From Bacillota bacterium (lineage in GTDB: Bacteria > Bacillota > Clostridia > Oscillospirales > Ruminococcaceae): DNA of 64,000 nt. The number at the start of each line of letters is the position of its first letter. Within the stretch, counting starts at the first letter, position 1. The stretch covers positions 1-64,000 of the forward strand of contig JAEZKF010000055.1 of the NCBI GenBank assembly GCA_023415575.1. The letters run 5' to 3'. The notes under the pieces were generated by a model. It did not search any database. It was given only the letters and a program-made list of their open reading frames with translations, and had not been told where the DNA came from. Below, one piece after another: positions 59,471-64,000 of the stretch. Made by a program: the position numbers and the translations under genes.

Positions 59471-59659
59471 TTAATTATATAGGGGAATATCTTCAGGGGG
59501 GAAGTGGTAGTCTACGTTTTGGGCAAGCGACTCGGTAAGCCGCATGAGTTCGCCGATAGAAGCTACCTCAGCACCCGAAGATAGCACCTGCTCTCTGAGT
59601 TCGGGCGGCAGGGAATAGAAGTACTGCCGAAACCCCGGAATCACATCATAGATTATCAT
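59471..59659 (-). CDS. Small conserved protein, unknown function
   Basis: This 62-residue protein begins MIIYDVIPGFRQYFYSLPPELREQVLSSG. It is soluble, acidic and helical with no known motif. AAAGGGAGGG lies before ATG 59659. It is encoded 12 bases after the neighbouring 65-residue gene, clearly as a pair. Not recognised. Confidence 0.7.
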   Translation of the reverse strand: MIIYDVIPGFRQYFYSLPPELREQVLSSGAEVASIGELMRLTESLAQNVDYHFPPEDIPLYN

Positions 59660-59671
59660 AATGCCCTCCCT

Positions 59672-59869
59672 TTACATCGAAGGGGGATTTTGCACAAGAG
59701 AATCCACAAACTGCTTCATCTCCTGTTTTGAGCGGATAACCTTCGTGTGCTCAATAACCTGCTGTTGCTGCTCCTTTGTCATGGCAGAAAAACGGTTCAT
59801 CGCTTCAGTGTTTTGCATGAGTGCCATTCCAAGGCCCATGGGCAGCTCACGCATCGGGTTTATACTCAT
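59672..59869 (-). CDS. Small conserved protein, unknown function
   Basis: This 65-residue protein has a Met-rich start (NPMRELPMGLGMALMQNTEAM) and a helical core (RFSAMTKEQQQQVIEHTKVIRSKQEMKQFVDSL). There is no signal peptide or membrane helix. GGAGGGATA is the SD of ATG 59869. It is co-directional with the next 62-residue gene. Proteins of this look recur in Clostridia, but I know no function. The upstream 200 bases also carry the divergent zinc-operon promoter. Confidence 0.7.
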   Translation of the reverse strand: MSINPMRELPMGLGMALMQNTEAMNRFSAMTKEQQQQVIEHTKVIRSKQEMKQFVDSLVQNPPSM

Positions 59870-60009
59870 TTATATATCCCTCCAATCACATTCGTAAAAA
59901 GCATTATTATTCTGCACAGAAAAAACGCTATCATTCCCTGCACAGGAAAAGAATGAGCGAGCAGTTGGCAGTTCATACTTATGATAAGACCAATATAACG
60001 AAACACACC

Positions 60010-60038
60010 TTGACAATTAACGGTGCGACATCTATAAT
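60010..60038 (+). promoter_or_regulatory. Consensus sigma-A promoter of the zinc-uptake operon
   Basis: TTGACA (60010-60015), a 17-base spacer and TATAAT (60033-60038), a perfect consensus. Initiation near 60045 is directly next to the palindromic operator. Confidence 0.88.
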
Positions 60039-60047
60039 TGTAAATGC

Positions 60048-60068
60048 AGTTGCGAATGATTCGCAACT
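60048..60068. promoter_or_regulatory. Perfect palindrome, probable Zur/Fur-family operator
   Basis: Ten-base arms AGTTGCGAAT and ATTCGCAACT flank a central G. This is the size and symmetry of Fur/Zur boxes and overlaps the predicted transcription start, so bound repressor would block znuACB. The Zn-uptake genes downstream make Zur the first candidate. Confidence 0.8.
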
Positions 60069-60086
60069 AGGGCTAGGAGGCTTTAC

Positions 60087-61031
60087 ATGAAGGCTGTTCG
60101 CGCTATGGCAACGCTTGTTGCCGCGCTGTTAACCATTACTATACTACTTTCCGCATGCACCGCACAGGGAACCCCTCAAGCGGATGGTGATAAGAATATA
60201 CAAGAGGATAAGCTGCTTGTTTATACGAGCTTTTACCCCATGTACGACTTCGCCCGGCAGGTAGGCGGCGACCGCATTGAGCTTGTAAACCTCGTTCAAA
60301 GCGGAGGTGACCCCCACAATTGGGAGCCGGAACCGACGGACATCGTTGGCCTTGAAAAGGCAGACTTGTTTATCTACAACGGCGCAGGGATGGAAACATG
60401 GGTGGACAAGGTACTTGCATCGCTTCAAAACAAGGATTTGGTCGTGGTAGATACCTCAGCCGGAATCGATTTGATTGCAGCCGACCACAGTCATGGCGAA
60501 GAGGACGACCATGATGAGGAAGGGGAGTCCATTGACCCCCACATCTGGCTAAGTCTGCGCAACGCCAAAAAGCAGGCCGAGACCATTATGAAGGCACTCA
60601 CACAGGTAGACCCCGATAACGAGGAGTATTATCAGGAAAACTTTAACCGGTTTGCTGCAGAGCTGGATAAGCTGGATGCGGAATATACTGCAGCAATGCA
60701 GAAGGTTACAAACAAGACCCTTGTGGTCTCACACGAGGCCTTTGCCTATCTGTGCAAGGATTACGGCCTAACCCAGATGGCGGTAGAGGGCCTTACCCCC
60801 GATTCAGAGCCGGATGCCGCGAGAATGGTGGAGATTATTGAGTTTTGCAAGCAAAACAACGTAAAAACCATCTTCTTTGAGGAGCAGGCTAGCTCCAAGG
60901 TCGCGGATACCATCTCCAAGGCGGCGGGTGTATCGGTCAGCGTTTTAACCGCCGAACAATCAAAAAACGGCGATGATTACCTTGCGTTTATGCGTACAAA
61001 CCTGCAGAACTTGACTGAAGGGTTGCAGTAG
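60087..61031 (+). CDS. znuA: Zinc ABC transporter substrate-binding lipoprotein
   Basis: This 314-residue protein has a lipoprotein signal (lipobox LSAC) and the cluster A-I metal-binding fold. Ligand histidines are in GGDPHNWEP, SIDPHIWLS and VVSHEAFAYLC, and an acidic residue lies in the C-terminal half (EEQASS). A His/Asp/Glu-rich loop (DHSHGEEDDHDEEGE) between strands is typical of ZnuA and feeds zinc to the site. Such a loop favours Zn over Mn. GGAGG is the SD. It is first in the znuA-znuC-znuB operon under a Zur-like operator. Confidence 0.93.
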   Translation: MKAVRAMATLVAALLTITILLSACTAQGTPQADGDKNIQEDKLLVYTSFYPMYDFARQVGGDRIELVNLVQSGGDPHNWEPEPTDIVGLEKADLFIYNGAGMETWVDKVLASLQNKDLVVVDTSAGIDLIAADHSHGEEDDHDEEGESIDPHIWLSLRNAKKQAETIMKALTQVDPDNEEYYQENFNRFAAELDKLDAEYTAAMQKVTNKTLVVSHEAFAYLCKDYGLTQMAVEGLTPDSEPDAARMVEIIEFCKQNNVKTIFFEEQASSKVADTISKAAGVSVSVLTAEQSKNGDDYLAFMRTNLQNLTEGLQ

Positions 61032-61109
61032 CGGATATATCAGGGCTTTTACCGATTTGTGCGTAAAGCCCTGTTTGTTTTGGATACGTGGAAAGGAAAC
61101 GGGCGCAGT

Positions 61110-61868
61110 ATGAACGACATCATTCAGGTAGAAAACTTAACCTTCGCCTATTCGGGGGAGCCGATTCTGCAGGAGGTCAGCTTCTCGGTGCACAAGGGCG
61201 ACTTTATGGCGATTATCGGGTCAAACGGCACCGGAAAGAGTACCCTTTTGCGCCTATTGCTCGGGGAATTAACACCCCAGAAGGGAAGAGTGCGCGTTCT
61301 GGGGCAGGAGGTTTCGTCGCTGCGTGACTGGTCACAAGTTGGGTATGTTCCCCAAAACGCGGCGGCGCAGACATCGGGCTTCCCTGCAAGTGTGCTGGAG
61401 GTCGTGTGTGCAAACCTCTATTCGCGCATCGGCTTTATGCGCCGAACTAAAAAGGAGCATCGTCAGCTTGCGATGCAGGCACTCGAGCAGGTGGGCATGC
61501 AGGACAAGGCAAACGAGCTTATCGGAAACCTTTCCGGCGGTCAGCAGCAGCGTGTCATGCTCGCCCGCGTACTCGTAGGGAACCCAACCTGTATGCTGCT
61601 GGATGAGCCGACAACCGGTGTAGACGCAGCATCCTCATCATCCTTATATGAGCTACTAAAAAAGCTCAACCGTGAAACAGGGCTTACCATTGTCATGGTC
61701 ACCCATGATATTGCACGGGCGGCGGACTATGTTACCCGCACGCTTTGCCTCGAGCAGGGAACAGTGGTGGAGCTTGACCACGACCAGCTTGTGCACGAGC
61801 TTTCGCACAAGCATTCCCACCCGCAGATATCAACAAGGAAGGATGACGCAGACCATGGAGATATTTGA
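61110..61868 (+). CDS. znuC: Zinc ABC transporter ATP-binding protein
   Basis: This 252-residue ATPase has Walker A GSNGTGKST, Q-loop GYVPQNAAAQ, signature LSGGQQQRVMLARVL, Walker B CMLLDEPTTGVDA and H-loop THD. The C-terminal tail has a His cluster (HELSHKHSHPQISTRK), perhaps for metal sensing. The chosen ATG 61110 has GGAAAGGAAACGGG upstream; the frame goes up to 61059 without an SD. It overlaps the permease gene by 14 bases. Confidence 0.93.
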   Translation: MNDIIQVENLTFAYSGEPILQEVSFSVHKGDFMAIIGSNGTGKSTLLRLLLGELTPQKGRVRVLGQEVSSLRDWSQVGYVPQNAAAQTSGFPASVLEVVCANLYSRIGFMRRTKKEHRQLAMQALEQVGMQDKANELIGNLSGGQQQRVMLARVLVGNPTCMLLDEPTTGVDAASSSSLYELLKKLNRETGLTIVMVTHDIARAADYVTRTLCLEQGTVVELDHDQLVHELSHKHSHPQISTRKDDADHGDI

Positions 61869-62676
61869 GTACGAGTTCATGCGCAGGGCCTTTTTGGTGG
61901 GCGTTTTATTGGCGGGCATCGTACCCTGCATCGGTATGATTGTGGTGCTCAAGCGCCTTTCCATGATTGGCGACGCCCTCTCGCACAGCTCCCTTGCGGG
62001 TGTGGCTGGCGGTCTTGTCATGGGTATCAACCCCGTGCTCGGCGCAGTCATTACCTGTATTACGGCTGCCCTTGGTATTGAGGTAATCCGCAAAAAGCTG
62101 CCCCGATACTCGGAAATGTCCATTGCCATCATCATGAGCGCGGGCATCGGCCTTGCCGGTGTCCTATCCGGGTTTGTTGAGAATGCCGCGGGATTTAACA
62201 GCTTTTTGTTTGGTAGCATCGTTGCCATCAGCGATTTTGAGCTTATGCTTGTCGCCGGAATCAGCCTTGCAGTTCTTATTGCCTTCTGGCTTTTGTATAA
62301 GGAGCTATTCTATGTCGCCTTTGATGAGCGCGCCGCGCGCCTTGCAGGGGTTCCCGTCAGACTAGTTAATTTTATATTCACCATTCTCACTGCCGTCACC
62401 GTCTCAGTTGCGGCCCGCACGGTGGGTGCGCTGATTATATCATCCCTTATGGTGGTTCCGGTTGCTTGCGCCATGCAGTTTGGCAAAAGTTATAAACAGA
62501 CGCTTTGGTACGGCGTAGCCTTCGCAGAGTTCTTTACCATCACAGGGCTTTTTATCTCCTACTACGCACGCCTTAAGCCCGGCGGCACCATCGTTTTGGT
62601 TGGAGTAATCACATTACTAGTGATTCTGATTGTAAAGAAGCTAGCTGCTGCGTTTCGGAAAGTGGGTTATAGATAA
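61855..62676 (+). CDS. znuB: Zinc ABC transporter permease
   Basis: This permease of about 273 residues, of the ZnuB/MntB (ABC-3) family, has eight to nine membrane helices. It starts MEIFEYEFMRRAFLVGVLLAGIVPCIGMIVVLKRLSMIGDALSHSSLAGVA, which contains the family signature, and has VRTVGALIISSLMVVPVACAMQ-like text (here AARTVGALIISSLMVVPVA). ATG 61855 has AAGGAAGG upstream; ATG 61843 is too close to it. It completes the uptake system with znuA and znuC. Confidence 0.92.
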   Translation: MEIFEYEFMRRAFLVGVLLAGIVPCIGMIVVLKRLSMIGDALSHSSLAGVAGGLVMGINPVLGAVITCITAALGIEVIRKKLPRYSEMSIAIIMSAGIGLAGVLSGFVENAAGFNSFLFGSIVAISDFELMLVAGISLAVLIAFWLLYKELFYVAFDERAARLAGVPVRLVNFIFTILTAVTVSVAARTVGALIISSLMVVPVACAMQFGKSYKQTLWYGVAFAEFFTITGLFISYYARLKPGGTIVLVGVITLLVILIVKKLAAAFRKVGYR

Positions 62677-62743
62677 GTCTGCTTTAAAGCTCTTGCAGGC
62701 AAATGGTTGTTACAAATAGTGCAAGTTTAAATAATCAAGTTTT

Positions 62744-62766
62744 GAGGGGGCATAGCCCCCTTTTTC
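62744..62766 (+). terminator. Terminator of the zinc operon
   Basis: AGGGGGC-atag-CCCCCT hairpin with a tail of TTTT. It lies 68 bases past znuB. Confidence 0.85.
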
Positions 62767-62809
62767 CATGCCTAAATCTTTCCCACACAAATGATTCTGA
62801 CGCGGACAT

Positions 62810-62838
62810 ACAAGTTCCCACCCCTTATGACATATACT
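62810..62838 (+). promoter_or_regulatory. Possible sigma-E-type promoter of sigK
   Basis: CATATACT (62831-62838) fits the sigma-E -10 at seven of eight positions. The -35 (ACAAGTT, 14 bases upstream) is a partial match. Initiation near 62846 suits ATG 62879. sigK is transcribed by sigma-E in Bacillus. Confidence 0.4.
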
Positions 62839-62878
62839 TTTAGTACGCGCGAACAATCAAACGACAGGGTGTGAAGCA

Positions 62879-63565
62879 ATGTATCTGGCACTGCTGCAGT
62901 TTACCCTAGAAAACCTGTGGTTTCTGGCACTGCACATCTCCTCGGGCGGGTCATTCCCGAAACCCCTTTCGGCAAAGGATGAGCGGGAATGTTTGGAACG
63001 CATCCGAGAGGGAGACATTGACGCGCGCAACAAGCTCATTGAACACAACCTGCGCTTAGTCGCGCACATTATCAAAAAGTACTATTCCAATCAAAAGGAT
63101 CAGGATGATCTGATTTCGATTGGCACCATCGGGCTGATTAAGGCAGTATCAACCTTTGATTGTGACAAAGGGACGCGCTTTGCTACATACGCAGCGAGAT
63201 GTATTGAAAACGAGATTTTAATGCATTTTCGCAATCAGAAAAAGAGCGCACAGGATATCTACATTAGCGACCCCATTGACACCGACAAAGAGGGTAACAC
63301 CTTAACACTCATGGATATCGTCGCTGAGGACGAATGTATCTTTGAAAACATCGACCTTAAGCTAAAGGCCGAAAAGCTGCATAAGCTCATCAATAAGCAC
63401 CTTGACGCAAGAGAGAAAACCATCATATGCCTCCGGTATGGGCTTAGCGGCGATGCCCCGCTTACCCAAAGAGAAGTGGCGGCACGGCTGAATATCTCTC
63501 GTTCCTATGTATCACGAATCGAAAAAAAGGCCCTTCAGGTGCTACGCAGACGATTTGATGGGTAA
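62879..63565 (+). CDS. sigK: RNA polymerase sporulation sigma factor, pro-sigma-K type
   Basis: This 228-residue sigma-70 factor drives late mother-cell gene expression, including coat genes. It begins with a hydrophobic pro-sequence (LALLQFTLENLWFLALHISSGG) of the kind cleaved by SpoIVFB. Region 2 follows (ARNKLIEHNLRLVAHIIKKYYSNQKDQDDLISIGTIGLIKAV and TRFATYAARCIENEILMHFRNQKKS), then region 4 (TQREVAARLNISRSYVSRIEKKALQVLRRRF). SFPKPLS near residue 26 is characteristic of SigK. The gene is continuous here, with no skin-type insertion, whereas cotJC in the same window is interrupted. Confidence 0.93.
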   Translation: MYLALLQFTLENLWFLALHISSGGSFPKPLSAKDERECLERIREGDIDARNKLIEHNLRLVAHIIKKYYSNQKDQDDLISIGTIGLIKAVSTFDCDKGTRFATYAARCIENEILMHFRNQKKSAQDIYISDPIDTDKEGNTLTLMDIVAEDECIFENIDLKLKAEKLHKLINKHLDAREKTIICLRYGLSGDAPLTQREVAARLNISRSYVSRIEKKALQVLRRRFDG

Positions 63566-63570
63566 AAAAT

Positions 63571-63602
63571 AGGCGCTTTCCATCACAGCAAGGCGCCTTT
63601 AA
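63571..63602 (+). terminator. Possible terminator of sigK
   Basis: AGGCGC (63571-63576) and GCGCCT (63593-63598) with a 16-base loop, followed by TT then A-rich DNA. Weak U-tract. Confidence 0.5.
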
Positions 63603-63604
63603 AA

Positions 63605-63640
63605 AATGCAAAGCCGCCGGTAAAACCGGCGGCTTCTTGT
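63605..63640 (-). terminator. Terminator between convergent sigK and the thioredoxin-like gene
   Basis: AAGCCGCCGG (63611-63620) and CCGGCGGCTT (63626-63635) around a 5-base loop. On the minus strand it is followed by TGCATTTTTT. On the plus strand CTTG follows, so it mainly serves the minus-strand gene. Confidence 0.8.
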
Positions 63641-63672
63641 ATAGAATATTTGCGTAATTGATACTTTTAGGC

Positions 63673-64000
63673 TTAGGAACGCGCCTCGGCAAGACGCTCG
63701 TTAATAATCTTCTTCCATGCGGATGCGGTTCTGCTGCCCGATACAGGACTTCCAATCAGGTTGCCGTTTCGGTCGGCAAAGAAGGTGGTAGGCACGAAGG
63801 TGACGTTGCTCATAAAGGAGTTGCTGAGCATGGAGGAAGAGGGGATATACATCTTATAAGATGGATTTGTCTTATTGATAACACTCTTCACACCGTCTGT
63901 GTTACCGGGGCCGTCGAGCGCAACACCGATGATGTTTACACCGCTGCTCTTGAGCTCCTTGTAAACCTTATCAATCTCGGGAATCTCGGAGATGCAGGGG
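63673..64000 (-). CDS. TlpA/ResA-like thioredoxin-fold protein, 5' end outside the window
   Basis: The frame is open to the window edge, so at least 109 residues of the C-terminal part are visible. The first residues read PCISEIPEIDKVYKEL, the second half of a C-x-P-C redox motif. VNIIGVALDGPGN and the cis-Pro region VTFVPTTFFADRNGNLIGSPVSG follow, matching extracytoplasmic TlpA/ResA/StoA-type thiol-disulfide oxidoreductases. The N-terminal signal or anchor and the first Cys lie upstream of this strand's visible part. The internal GTG at 63891 is not the start. Confidence 0.85.
   Translation of the reverse strand, partial: PCISEIPEIDKVYKELKSSGVNIIGVALDGPGNTDGVKSVINKTNPSYKMYIPSSSMLSNSFMSNVTFVPTTFFADRNGNLIGSPVSGSRTASAWKKIINERLAEARS

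Overview
The window comes from a spore-forming, low-to-mid GC Firmicute of the class Clostridia, probably near Oscillospirales/Ruminococcaceae. The evidence is the cotJ spore-coat operon, a pro-sigma-K-type sigK, a PASTA-domain division PBP, MraZ, YlxM-Ffh, frequent TTG/GTG starts behind strong Shine-Dalgarno (SD) sequences, and MurE with the DNPR motif typical of meso-diaminopimelate. The genus cannot be told from sequence alone. Most of the window is by eye near 50% GC with dense operons. The exception is 44.1-50.7 kb, which is clearly AT-rich and foreign.

Layout. 1-9 kb: a truncated gene, two GNAT acetyltransferases, an ammonium transporter fused to a P-II domain (minus strand) behind an elaborate leader RNA, an AraC regulator, a PEBP lipoprotein, a DUF975 membrane protein, an HD-GYP protein and an epimerase. 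9-15 kb: murA (first copy), GNAT, a WalJ-like metallo-hydrolase, rlmH, a frameshifted comM-like gene, a Dabb protein and a YhhN protein. 15.3-19.3 kb: a three-gene MacB-like ABC operon. 19.4-24.1 kb: the ylxM-ffh-rpsP-KH-rimM-trmD operon plus a DUF554 gene. 24.2-28.2 kb: HPr, uvrC, rsmD, coaD and a coiled-coil protein. 28.5-42.9 kb: the division and cell-wall (dcw) cluster mraZ-rsmH-ftsL-pbp-murE-murF-mraY-ftsW-murG-murA-ftsQ-ftsZ, which lacks murD and ftsA. It is preceded by a textbook array of four MraZ boxes.

43.1-51.1 kb: the cotJABC spore-coat operon. cotJC is split by a roughly 6.6-kb AT-rich element. The element carries a large serine recombinase with a small upstream partner gene, a 1187-residue KAP/YobI-like membrane P-loop NTPase and a small membrane protein. 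The 5' part of cotJC lies at the left boundary. Its missing 3' end lies at the right boundary, in frame, and appears twice, 199 bp apart. Symmetry of the inferred attB and attP sites points to a GA crossover dinucleotide. Precise excision would rebuild an intact 209-residue CotJC. This makes the element a strong candidate for a skin-like, developmentally excised element in a coat gene, with possible defence cargo.

51.1-64 kb: a lipoprotein and a zinc-ribbon membrane protein, a hexuronate catabolism operon (uxaB-uxaA-uxaC-KDPG aldolase-kdgK), two tiny minus-strand genes, a zinc-uptake operon (znuA-znuC-znuB) with a consensus promoter and a perfect Zur/Fur-like palindrome, an uninterrupted sigK, and a TlpA-like thioredoxin cut by the window end.

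Three promoters match TTGACA-N17-TATAAT exactly: those of amt, the KAP-like NTPase and znuA. No tRNA, rRNA or CRISPR array was seen.
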